Assembly (NCBI GenBank): GCA_029378245.1
Contig: JARKIF010000019.1
Span: 1,116,001 to 1,180,000 of the forward strand
Source: Roridomyces roridus
Taxonomy: Eukaryota > Basidiomycota > Agaricomycetes > Agaricales > Mycenaceae
Reading direction: 5' to 3'
Length of the DNA: 64,000 nt
Of this stretch, positions 53,776 to 64,000 are shown piece by piece. Within the stretch, counting starts at the first letter, position 1; each line of letters begins with the position of its first letter. The notes under the pieces were generated by a model that ran no database searches, was not told the origin of the DNA, and saw only the letters and a program-made list of their open reading frames with translations. A program made the position numbers and the translations under genes.

Positions 53776-54485
53776 CTTCCACCAGAGCGAGTGGGCCCTG
53801 GGGAGGGAGCAGGGAGGAGGAAGCCTGCGAGTCGTGTGAGCTGCGGTCAGTCAAGCTATAGTCAGTGGGGCTGTCACGAAAACGACTGTGGAAGGAAGTC
53901 AATCCAACACCCACGGTCGCATTGGGAATCGGGGGTCGGATATTCCGGAATACCGGGTTACACTGATTTTAGATTTTTACTTCCAGGCCTAGTTGCCGCA
54001 GTGGTAAGGCTGAGAAATACATGTTGACACTCATTCAATATATAGTCCAGTATACTGTACTATTACGACCATTTGTTCAGGTGACGGGTGACGACCGCCT
54101 GTGAAATGAATGAATTTCAACCGGTGACGGGTGGCAACCAAAATCTGGGACTCAGCAGCTCGGAAAACTGTGATTTCCCGTCAATTATTGACGGTATGTG
54201 TGATCCGATTGATACCATCAGTCCATAGATGGCAATTTGATCTGATGGCCGCTCGGTGAACTTCTTATCCAGTGAACTTTTGCGGTGACCCGTGACACCC
54301 AGTGAATAAATGGTCATAATAGTACAGTACTCCAATTGAAAAAACCCTCAAGCTCTCCTCCCTCCTTGAACTAATTCTACTTCGCCTCAATCAGGTTCCT
54401 CAGGGAGAGCTGGAACTTTGAGGTCTGGATTTGTGCTGAATACATATTGTAAGAATGTAGCCACGGACAGATCACCAGAATTAGA
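53776..54485. other. Intergenic with one small element
   Basis: Non-coding apart from the inverted-repeat element at 54050-54331. To the right begins the more AT-rich composition of the HEAT-repeat gene. Confidence 0.5.
54050..54331. mobile_element. Small terminal-inverted-repeat element (MITE-like)
   Basis: The left arm (CTGTACTATTACGACCATTT, then GTTCAGGTGACGGGTGAC, from about 54050) is mirrored at the right end near 54285-54331 (complement CTGTACTATTATGACCATTT, then ATTCACTGGGTGTCACGGGT). Arms are about 50 bp with a few mismatches and gaps; the interior is non-coding and repeats GGTGACGGGTG near 54122. I could not fix the exact ends or a target duplication, so the superfamily is open. Confidence 0.65.
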
Positions 54486-57400
54486 TCACCCACCCAAATA
54501 TCTCTGCAAGGGGGCAGTCATAAATCTCAACACAAAGTCCTGCACTCCAGGTTGCTCGGATGTGATGAGGGAGAGAGCAAACCGGAGGTCTGTTGCTTCA
54601 ATTGTCATTTTCCCTAGGACCCATGGCATTAACTGTGAGAGTTGATTGTGTGCAACTGAGAATCTAATCACCCTTTTCAAACAAACTGGCAATCAGAAGT
54701 AAATGCCCCCATGAAAGGTGGGCCTTGCTACTGCATGAATTCTCCTGGAGCAATGGCCCAATGGTTGCTAGAAGACTTGAACGAACTATTGAAACCTCTA
54801 TCAGAAGGGGTTTTAACCGCTCAGACAAGATGATAAGAAACTACCTTCCTGATCTTCAGCAAGACAAGTGAGCAAAGCAACAGCATTCCGCCGAGTGGAC
54901 TGATGTTGAAGAAGAGTGAGAAGGTGTGGTGCAGTTTGCTTGATTTTCTCTGGAATTTTGCCAGTAAACCCTATCCGACGAAGGTAAGCCTTGACTTTGT
55001 CAAACAAGGGACCATAATACCACCTTCAGCCAATTTCAACAGGAGTTTCAGACTTGTGGAGCGGACTTTGCCATCACGATCCTTGGAGGTGGAGATGATT
55101 TTCTGCACTCCTTGGTATATCCTGGGATGGAAGTCATCTGACACACAATTACAATGTCAATTTCTTGGGAGATTTCCACGAAAGTCACCGTATTCAGCCA
55201 GGCAAAGTGCAGCCCTGAGAGACTGGAGGCGAATCTCATTTCGGTTGTCCGAAAAGCATGCAATGACACATGGAATAAGGTGCAGCACCACAGCCCTGAA
55301 ACCAGCTATGGTATGTGAGGAATCAGGATACATAATCTTGAAATCTGAATGAGTTATTTTCACCAATCTCAGCCAGCTTTGCGAGTGTTGTGAGGGCACA
55401 CAGAGGAACATCAGGACTTGGATCCTGCAGAGCTGCCATGATTGGTGTTTCAAAATCGGGAACCTGACGGTTAGTTGCAAGTGAAACTGCAGGGAGAAAT
55501 CAGTACTGTCTGTACCCTGAGGGTTATTAAGTTCCTGGACTTACTTGATCTTGCAAGTTGTGGTATTTTATCCCAGGCTGAACGATGAGTTTGCCAATCC
55601 AGGTCCTGCAATTTTGCTACCAGATTGCGCCATTCTATATGAATCAGTTTGTCAAATTTGAGAAGCTCCTCCAGAATCAGAACAGGTCTCAGTGCCCTGA
55701 GTGCCACTGGGAAGCCATCAGTAAAAGAACCTGGGGAGGAAAGGAATGAACAAGCCCGCAGCATGAATCGCCGCAATCCTAACATCCTCCTCTGGGTCTT
55801 GCAACAAATTTAGCATAGTTGGCATATGCTCTGATATGGAATCCAATGTATCTTAAAATGTCTCTGAGTGAGGAGGCAATGTTCACAGAGAAAGATCTCG
55901 AATATACCTGGCTTGATAAACTCCAACAAAACTTCAAGCCCAAAGATACGAATACATGGATTTTGATGCAATAGAGCAGCAAACAGATGTGGCAACAGGG
56001 ATTTGTGTTTTGACTCTTTATGAGCCAATTCAACAATCACTGCTGTTCCTGCGTGGCGGCACTCATTGTTGACATATTGCAACGTGGAGATAATTGTGGG
56101 TACAATGGCAAGGGCGGACTCAAGACAATTATCTTGTGGCACGAGGATGTCAGATCAGCCAAAGAGTTATGAACCAGAGTTACCAATTTTGGCCAGAGCA
56201 GAGAGTGTCCAGAGAGCAGCTGTGCAAACAGTATCATCTGGACCATCTGATTTCAGCAGCTGTCTGATTCTTTGCAGAACACCCTGATAATCTGCTATAA
56301 TGCCTGATAAACCCAAATTTTTCAGTATCAAAAAGTGCGTGGAAGGGCCAAATAAAGTTTGACCTTGCTGAGCAATATCTGCAAGTGCTTTCAGGGCAGC
56401 AATGCATATTTCTCCGGGGCTGGATGGATTCACTTCAGCAATGAGGCGACTGACTTCCTGAACACTGAGGGTAACCCAATGGCCTGTTTTGTCTGTTATG
56501 ACAAAGATGAATTCATGTTCTGTGAGAGCCAGGTAATAGGTTGTATTCACTCAGCTCAAGTAGTCTGGGAAACAGCTGCAAAGCTCCAAGTTTGATGGGA
56601 TTGTGATGGTCCACTAATAGTTTGGTGACTGTAGATAACCCCATGGATGTGAAGGTACTCTGTATGGAGCGGTGATATATATCTCAAAGTGGAGGAGAGG
56701 TTCATTGCAGGTGGCATCTGGGTGAAAAACACTGACCTTGCCGCATGAGGACACACAGCAGGTGCACACCCTCAAATCGGACGTTTTGATCTTGATTTTG
56801 CAGTGACTCTACAATCTTTGGCACAAAACTATTGATGATGTCGCTTAATGCCTCTGGGTGGGGAATTAATGCCACGACAACATGACCGATGGAAACCCAG
56901 CTCACCATTTTCGGAAAAGTCTCTTAATGTCCTTAGGATATAGACATATGTCTCTGAATGAGGACTCCCAGATTGGGGTAAGATGCTTGGAGCTGCTTCA
57001 GCAACTGCAATCCTGAATGTTTCTGGTTTTTACTGAATTGTGCATGTGCAACAACATGAGTAACTGATCACATACCATCTTTTGAAAATTCAGAGAATAC
57101 TGCCAATGCTGCTATGCGAACATTGAAATCTGGGTCTTTCAAACAAGCAGCAATGTGAGGGGCAGCATTGTTCAATTGCTCATGAAAGGTGACTAAGTGA
57201 CTTTGTCAGCTTCGTGGAAGTTTTTCAGATGGTTCAAAGTACCTTCTTTTGCCAGTTGCGACCAACTCTTCAATGCAGAAACTCGGGTTATGCTATCACT
57301 AAGTCTTAAACTGTTTTCCAGAATTGGTAAAGAATGTTTGACATATTGCTGGAAGCCATCTACAGCTGGGGTGGGTGGGTTTTTGCCGTTCCAATTTTTT

Positions 57401-60400
57401 TAAGTGGCTGCACACCTTGTTCGGAATTTGTACACAGTATTCCAAGCACAGCAACACGAATATCTTCCTCTGGGTCAGAGAGTAATTTTACCAAGGTGGG
57501 TATGAGATCATTGAACATTGGAAACAATGCCTCTGTGAGAAATGTGAATTGTAGAATGAGATGTGATATTGAAAGTGTACCCTTCACTCCAGGAAAGGAC
57601 AAAAATAGAACACCTGCCCTCCGATTGTTCTTGTGTTCCTCATCTTGCAGATTATTGGCAAGTTCAAGCATCAGCTGTTCCGTGAACCTCAGTGCCATAC
57701 CTACATTTTGAAGTTAGCTAATTCAAAGTCCCATCATGCCATGGGCATACACGGACCCTGGTGACCCAGACCAAGGATCAAGTTCAGGAAAGCAACCTGA
57801 GTTGCCCAATTCATGTCCTTCATTGTTGAAGTCACAAAATTGTCACTGATCTTGGTATTTATGGTGTCCCGATATACCACTGCCAAGGCATCTAACTGTC
57901 AGTGGGTGACCGACAAGATAGTATGGCTACGCACTTTGTTTTGCTAGCATTGACAAGACTTCGAGAACTTCCATGCGAAATACTTCAATATCGCCAAAAG
58001 AATGAACACCATGGGCTTCAAGTGCCTTGATAAGTTCAGGAACAGTGTTGACAACAGTTGATGTAAAGAACTCTGATGGAAGCTTAGCACTGCTAATTCA
58101 GCGCATTTGCAAGCTGATTCACCTTGCGTAGAAATGACACGGAGCATCATCAATGCTGCCCGACCGACGGCAATGGTCAGTGTTGGCAGAAGTTTGGCAA
58201 CAAGCTCAATAGCTATTTTGAATTGATCTGTATGAGAGCTACCTACGGCCTTTTCAGCTGCAAAATGAAAGGAAAAGCCACATAAACAGACCTGTCTTGG
58301 CCAAATCGGACATTGTATGAAGAATTGCTATTCTCCTCTGGTCAGTGGCATTGGCCAGAAGTTTCATCATAAGAGGGGCTGTGTTGTCTATTTCCTTCTG
58401 GAATTCCCGTTTTGCATTGAGTGCCTTTTGTGAGGAGGGTACCGAAGTTGCAAGGGCCGCCAACATTTGAACAACTTGAACATAGATTGCCTCTTTATTT
58501 GACGCCAAAAGCAGTTCAATTGTATGATGGACATCCTCTCGAGCAACATCAAGTTGATCCTGGAGGATTCCCATTGAACCAAGATGAGTCTTGTACTTGA
58601 GCATGAACCATATATCAAGTGTGGTGCACTGGACATCCTCTGATACATCGTGCAGGCACTTCAATGTGTGATCAATGATGAACCTGATTTGCTGGGAGTT
58701 TGGTTCTGCAACATCAGTGTCTGTTAGTGCTCAAGGCCTCTGTGTAAGTAGCAAGGGAACACACTGCTACGGAAGAGGGTGCGCAAGGTCCAGATACCCG
58801 CAAGCCTGACACGTTCCTCAGGGTGCTTCAAGGAATATTGGTACACTCTCATGTCAGAGACCTGACTTTGAGGGGCTTTTCATGCAGAATTATTCAATGA
58901 GAAGTCAATGAGTCAATGATCATTTCTCACCAGGGTTTTCAATGCTGAATAATAGTTGTAGGATTGATTCCCTTGTGTAGAAATTTCCCTCGGATAAAAT
59001 TGATATAATTTGAGCAGTGACATCGGAGCTTGTGCCGATAAATAGACCTAAGGGATCATAAATAATGAAATGATATCAAGAGAAATTAAACCAATAAACC
59101 AGTGGTTGCAAAAGATATCAATGTTGTGATGGCTATTGCTTGTACTTCTCCTTTGTTTTCCAACAGAAGGTGGACAATTATTGGGATGGCATCCTTCAAT
59201 TTATTGTGGAATGTTGCTGGATCATTACATTAGCTGGGATATGTTGAACAAGATAAGAACTCAGACAATTAGGTGTGAGTGCAGCCAAAGTCTTCAGAGC
59301 ATAGGCATGAACATAGGTGGGGACCGATTCATCTGAACAAAGGGCGATAATTGGATCCAGGACATCATTGACCATTGCAGCAAATATCTCTGAAGAATCT
59401 GTAAATATAGAGTTGGAAATGCTTCAAAGGCAGCAAACCTGTCTTTGCTAGTGTGGAAAGTGTTTCAAGGACAGCGACTTGAGTTTTCGAGTCACTGGTC
59501 AAAGGTGAAAACACCACAGGCACAACAGTCATGATTGTGCTCTGGAATGCATCTGTGTAAATTCAATTTGGTTGAGCACATGCTAAATGTGAAAGCACTG
59601 ACCTTTGTGCAATTTGGCAATGGCTGAAAAGGTGTGCAAAGCAGATATCCGAACACTTTGCTCATTGTCTGTGAATTTGCCAGCAACAGCCACCAACACA
59701 TCATTAGTGAGAACAGCATGTGAGTCTTGCATTAAAGAGGTAAATGTCAATTTCCATGTTGTCTAATGGAATGGACACCATCTCACCACTTTGGGCAATG
59801 GCACATATTGCCTGTAAAGCTGCATCACGGACATTGCCATCTTCATCTGCCAGTCTATCGGCAACATTGGGGAATGCATTATTGATTGCATTGGGATAAA
59901 CACCTGCACAGTCAAGAGATTTGTGTCATGATGAAGAAATTTACTGACCTGATTCTACCAGTTTGAGAAAGACTCGAAGGGCATTTCTTCGGGTAAACCA
60001 CTGCGGGGAATATAAATGACCAGTGACCATAGCCGGGATATTGCGGTTTATTGCAGGCCGTAGGGCAACTCCAAACACTGTTAGATCAGATTGAATGAAT
60101 TTTAAACACTGCAGCAACCTTCAATAGCCATGCTTGATAGGAAGTCCACAATTTCATTCTGAACATTCCAGTCATCATCAGCCAGGAGCAGGATGATTTG
60201 AGCCAGGCTTTGATCAACAATCGGATAGAAGATCTCTGAGACAGATTCAGACAATGAAATAGCATTCATGGGTAAGAACGACCCAAATTACGCACCGTGT
60301 TTCAGTAGCTCCTGGAAGATGTGAATTACACTTAAACGCTGCTCTTCATCTGAGGTGTTGATACAGGACAACACATCGGGAATGAATGCCTGGATCATGT

Positions 60401-62633
60401 GAGACAATTTATCTGGACAACACGATTTCAGATATTATTTTGAGAATATGGTGCACTCACTGGTCCCCGCAAGTTCAGTCAAAATGTGGACACTGCCTAT
60501 TCGAGTCCTCACATCAGGAGATCTGAGCTGGTGAATAATGCTGTCATGGCAAAGGTCTACTGCCCAAGTCAAATCACCTGGGTTTTACATTTGGGTCAGT
60601 AACTTTGTGGTGTGAGAGAAGGGTTTTCCAATACCTGGATCCATGAGGCCCAACAGGTGAATAACAGAGTTGCGGACCGCCTTGGAAGGTTCTGACAAGA
60701 GAAGAACAAATTGTGGTAGCATTCTGCGGATGGGCCTTTGGAATATGTCTGGAGCATATTGTCAATCACAAGCAGACAGCCTATGATAGGATAGAAAAAC
60801 CTTCGTTGTACATATTTGAGAGTCTCTCAAGACAAGCCACAGAAGTGCGCCAATGCACTCTCCTCACTATTTTAAGCAGATCTGGTAGCACACCATCCAG
60901 TGTATCTCCAAACGCTTCTGAGAAATTTTCAGATCGCTGAAGATGTAAAGAACTAGTGTTGTACCATCTCCAGCAAGGTTCGATAGCGCTTCAAGTCCTG
61001 CTATTTGACGGTCAAACCTATCCTCCGTGAGGAGCTGCACCGCAGTGGAGCAGACAGTAAATTTCCAGGCATTTTCTAACACAGTAAATGACAGAGTGGA
61101 ATTAGAATCACTGAATTCACTCACCAAGCTGCTCAACAAATGTCCGGATGAATCCAATTGAGTCTCTCTTGTTTGACTGTGCAGTCTCTACGGCAAAGCG
61201 TGCAGCGGCCCGGAACACAGTTGACGCTGACTCTGGTTCCAGATTCTCTGCTATGGTAAACAAATGTGTCGGCCGGATCTGCCCAGAGTTGCGATCGGAG
61301 GCAAGGATATGTGTTCGCACTCCAAAACTGATGACCTGACATTCTGGTGGCAGGGTGTGCAGCCGGAGTAAAGGACCATCCCCTGCCTGGAGGAGAGGAG
61401 AAAATGCTTGAGCAAGCTGTGCAACATGTGCTGTTTCTTCGTTGACCATCCATGTGATTGCCCGAAGATAAATTTTCATACGCTCGGCAAGAGCAGGGTT
61501 TTGTTCGGCACGCGGCTGACACAGTTGTCGCATGCGAAGACAAAGAGTTGCGGGGAGACCAAATTCCATCAGGCTCTCGCAGTTTGCGGGAGTGAGTCTG
61601 GGTCTCGTGACATTCATCAGCTCCGCGACAGCGGCGTCCAGAACAGCATTTCTCGAAGAGTTGTTCATAAGAAGAGAGGAGTAGATTCCCAACATGACAT
61701 GGGTTTTGTCTGGGGTCTTCAGGAGGTTCCTGCATGTGGATATGAAAGAGGCTTGACTGTGGCTAGGGGCAATTTTCCCGCCGGTCGGGGTATGCAAATC
61801 AGGATCCTCAATAGAATCCTCCGGACGCTGTGTTCGAATGGTAAGGTCGGAGAACGGTGTTCGGAAGGGTGTTTTAGGAGAAATCCAGGGGAGCACGGTG
61901 ATGATGATGTACATCACGAGAGTGAAGCCCACGAAAGCCACAATTAGCCATCCCAGACTCCGATCATCAGCTACGGCCTGTAATGCGAAACCTGCCAGGA
62001 ACAGGAACAGGGAGAGCTGAATCAAGACTGTAATCCAAGTGATGGCTTTGTGTAGACGCCACCGGTGTGCTTTATCATCGTGAATCCATCGCTCCATGGC
62101 GCCATTGAACCCTTCCGTTGGAATAAAGCTGAAATTTGCAAGCCAGGTCTGAGCCAAGACAGCCGCCAACGCGCTGATCAACGTGAAGGTGAGACTGCTG
62201 AACCAGAGGAAGTTGATCACCACTGTCGTTGAGGGGAACCCCGAAGCGGAGTGGGTGGCGCCTGTGTGGGAGAGAGTCGCCGAGATGTTTTGGAGAAGAT
62301 TTACTTGTGGATCAGACTGGAGGCCGCCTGCACCGGAAATGACGAAAGAAGATACCACGCCGGCGAAGAGACCCGCCTGAGGCGCCGTATCACCGCCAGA
62401 GCATTGGAGAACAATGGGAGAGGCTTACAAACAACAGAAATGCACCTAGACTTCGGTTCCACAATTCGGCCCTTGCGGCTGCGCGCTTATTGGCGTTTTC
62501 CAGATATAACGCCCACAAGTCGGCGGCGACGAGTGGGATGTCAGCTGTGCCAGTAGGCCCGAATTCCTGAAAGGCCCGTCAGCCAGCAGATGTGGAAAAA
62601 ACTGGAGAACCTCACCGATGACTTGGCTGGCAT
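54486..62633 (-). CDS. Giant membrane-anchored HEAT/ARM-repeat protein (DUF6535-like N terminus)
   Basis: Starts MPAKSS (62616..62633), then 62429..62566 and a large exon 61125..62376. After that come dozens of short exons to about 54486. The N-terminal part has ADLWALYLENANKRAAARAE, AGLFAGVVSSFVISG, then helices VVINFLWFSSLTFTLISALA and LIQLSLFLFLAGFALQAVAD plus a further helix before WISPKTPF. This is the pattern of the DUF6535 membrane module of mushrooms. The rest is repeats of about 50-60 residues, e.g. FVLLLSEPSKAVRNSVIHLL, LIPTLVKLLSDPEEDIRVAV and MPWVLGKMTIEATDLRF. Introns interrupt almost every repeat. The exons I checked splice in frame, so I take the gene as intact. The stop could be at 54486 or at 54813 depending on the last introns. 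Function unknown; a protein-binding scaffold at a membrane is inferred. Confidence 0.75.
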
Positions 62634-62893
62634 GGAGGCGATGTGGGAAAAGCCACAGAAAGCACACAGGTGCTTTAGGTGCTTTATGTGTACAGCGTTA
62701 AGCGCTTTGGCTGACATGTCGAATGTTCGAGCAGCCCGGCGCTGAGCAATGATATCGATGTGAACGGACTGCCGAGTATATTAGCCAATAAACGCCGGAG
62801 AGGCGCCTTCTCTCACGATTCATCTGCACACGAGTCTAAGGTCCGGGTATTTGCTGTAAAGAAGTGAGTCGCGCCAATATACACACTGGGTAC

Positions 62894-63397
62894 TTACCCG
62901 TTGAAGTTCGTTCTCGAGAAACCGTGTATCAGAAATGTGGCGTTAATTTGAATTAGGCGCGCGTTGGAGGTACCATTTGTCATGCCTGTCCAGGTGACGG
63001 GCGTCGTGTCGTGTGTCATCGGTATATACTTGCCACGAACATGAGAAAAGAATCGCATCTTGGGCGCTCTTGGTGCGCTGGTGGTGTACATGGAGTTCCG
63101 GATGCCCATTGTCTCCATCGTCTGATACACCGTGTGCCGCACGTTGTGTAAACTTGAAGCAATGCGGCCCATCGACAGAAAAGAAAGAAAGAACAACTCC
63201 CAGCACAATGGAGAGCAGTGCACAGAACGGATGGAGACAACCCTTGATGATCCTGAGTGCGCGAGGAAGTCCGGCGGCCATGGGATTTGAATGGCTTCCA
63301 GAAGCAACAGAGCAATGGAGAGAGGCGCCAGCCCATCAGAGAATCCCAGGACCCAGATCGGCAAACCTGCCATAGCTTTGAACCCCGCTTGCGGCAT
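62894..63397 (-). CDS. Possible small membrane protein, intronless
   Basis: A single 167-codon frame with a hydrophobic N-terminal half (LAPLSIALLLLEAIQIPWPP, then LCWELFFLSFLSMGRIAS) and a polar second half with an NAT glycosylation site. Frames in the other two phases are also open for part of the length, so the true gene may be spliced differently. No family recognised. Confidence 0.35.
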   Translation of the reverse strand: MPQAGFKAMAGLPIWVLGFSDGLAPLSIALLLLEAIQIPWPPDFLAHSGSSRVVSIRSVHCSPLCWELFFLSFLSMGRIASSLHNVRHTVYQTMETMGIRNSMYTTSAPRAPKMRFFSHVRGKYIPMTHDTTPVTWTGMTNGTSNARLIQINATFLIHGFSRTNFNG

Positions 63398-63718
63398 TAT
63401 ACTCCGCCTATGGACAGCAGTGAAAGATTGGTCTTTACACTTTGTTTACACTATGTAGTTGTCAAGTTGGAGGCCTCGGAAGGCAATTCCCGAAGTCATG
63501 GTAAATCTATAACATTCGTAGCAATTGTATATACTATACTTGGGGGTTCAAGAAATCAAGAAATTGCCCCAGACTTCGTCACGCCAACTCCCAACCTCGA
63601 AGCAGCAACCCACCGTGCCATTCCGTACATTCGTTCCACATTCAACACCATCACTCGCAACTCGACCCTCCCGCCGCTGCACCGGGCCCGTACGCTCGAC
63701 TGTTTTTTGGCCAAGGCT
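63398..63718. other. Intergenic
   Basis: AT-rich at 63480-63560, otherwise short frames; no gene seen. An alternative longer tail of the MYND protein could enter it. Confidence 0.4.
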
Positions 63719-64000
63719 TTAGCCAATTCTGGGTCCATCTGCTATGAATTCATCGGCACCGCGACGGATCTCCCGTTGTCTGAGTAACGTTCGGCAGAAC
63801 TTGCGGTGTGCATTCCAGTCTTGAGATTGGCACTGCTGGGAGCAGTAGAACGCGCTGCGGCATTTTGAACACTGCTTTAGATCGTCGTCTGATTTGGTTG
63901 ACGAGATACACTGGGAGTGATCAATGAGGAACAGTATGGAGAGTTTGGGCATGTAACACTACCTGGACGTTATTGCAAGCTTTGTCGTGACCCAACTCAC
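63719..64000 (-). CDS. MYND zinc-finger protein, 3' part, continues beyond right edge
   Basis: Exon 63719..63910 and, after a 52-bp intron, the end of another exon from 63963. The spliced frame reads ELGHDKACNNVQCISSTK, then LKQCSKCRSAFYCSQQCQSQ and DWNAHRKFCRTLL, a Cys/His pattern typical of MYND fingers, which bind proline-containing peptides. The finger is near the C terminus; the stop follows DGPRIG. The N-terminal part lies outside the window. MYND genes are numerous in mushrooms, and their targets are mostly unknown. Confidence 0.75.

Noticed and set aside
63556..63738. Longer C-terminal extension of the MYND protein in another phase
   Set aside because: It needs a phase change not supported by a visible intron; the frame ending at 63719 is simpler.
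1..64000. CRISPR arrays, operons and ribosome-binding sites
   Set aside because: The spliced genes show this is eukaryotic nuclear DNA; no regularly spaced short repeats were seen.

Overview
This is a stretch of fungal nuclear genome, most likely from an agaric-type basidiomycete (Agaricomycetes). The evidence is gene structure: almost every gene is cut by introns of 43-60 bp with GT/GTGCGT-like donors, several exons are only 4-15 nt long, and the families seen are typical of mushrooms (arrays of P450s and NmrA-like genes, BCS1-like AAA ATPases, an intradiol-dioxygenase-like secreted protein, a glutaminase-A-like secreted enzyme, and a membrane-anchored HEAT/ARM repeat giant). No function was looked up; all calls come from reading spliced translations.

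Layout. 1-1.55 kb: relics of two cytochrome P450 genes on the minus strand, one split by a non-autonomous hAT element with a perfect 8-bp target duplication. 1.6-4.2 kb: degenerate repeats. 4.16-4.45 kb: another P450 relic. 4.7-8.5 kb: three small plus-strand genes, one with paired Cys motifs. 9.3-11.3 kb: a proline/serine-rich stretch with an intron-exon junction copied four times. 11.3-14 kb: mostly non-coding, with short direct repeats. 14.9-17.8 kb (minus): a 17-exon BCS1-like AAA ATPase whose N-terminal domain is duplicated. 18.4-19.7 kb: a helix-turn-helix gene. 20.1-21.8 kb (minus): a seven-helix receptor. 22.8-24.2 kb (minus): a Ran1-like protein kinase. 27.2-28.3 kb: a secreted intradiol-dioxygenase-like protein missing at least one metal ligand. 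28.6-29.8 kb (minus): an acetate-transporter-family protein.

30.2-46.5 kb is the most striking part: two intact P450s, one P450 pseudogene and four NmrA-like NAD(P)-binding genes, all on the minus strand, apparently built by repeated copying of an NmrA-P450 pair. A second non-autonomous hAT element (32.88-33.52 kb) sits inside it. Co-expression in one oxidative pathway is an inference; the sequence shows only the co-linear array and shared exon structure.

48.0-51.2 kb (minus): a secreted glutaminase-A-like enzyme with a 4-nt microexon. 52.0-53.1 kb: an F-box/leucine-rich-like protein. 53.2-53.8 kb (minus): a single-pass membrane protein with a PPPY tail. 54.05-54.33 kb: a small terminal-inverted-repeat element. 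54.5-62.6 kb (minus): a giant gene encoding membrane helices followed by many HEAT/ARM repeats. The right edge holds a possible small membrane protein and part of a MYND-finger gene.

The exon models were built by hand from reading-frame continuity across GT-AG (and a few GC-AG) junctions. For the P450s, NmrA-like genes, BCS1-like gene, receptor, transporter, dioxygenase-like gene and kinase every phase closes. The glutaminase and the helix-turn-helix gene each have one junction that does not close, and this is stated in their entries.
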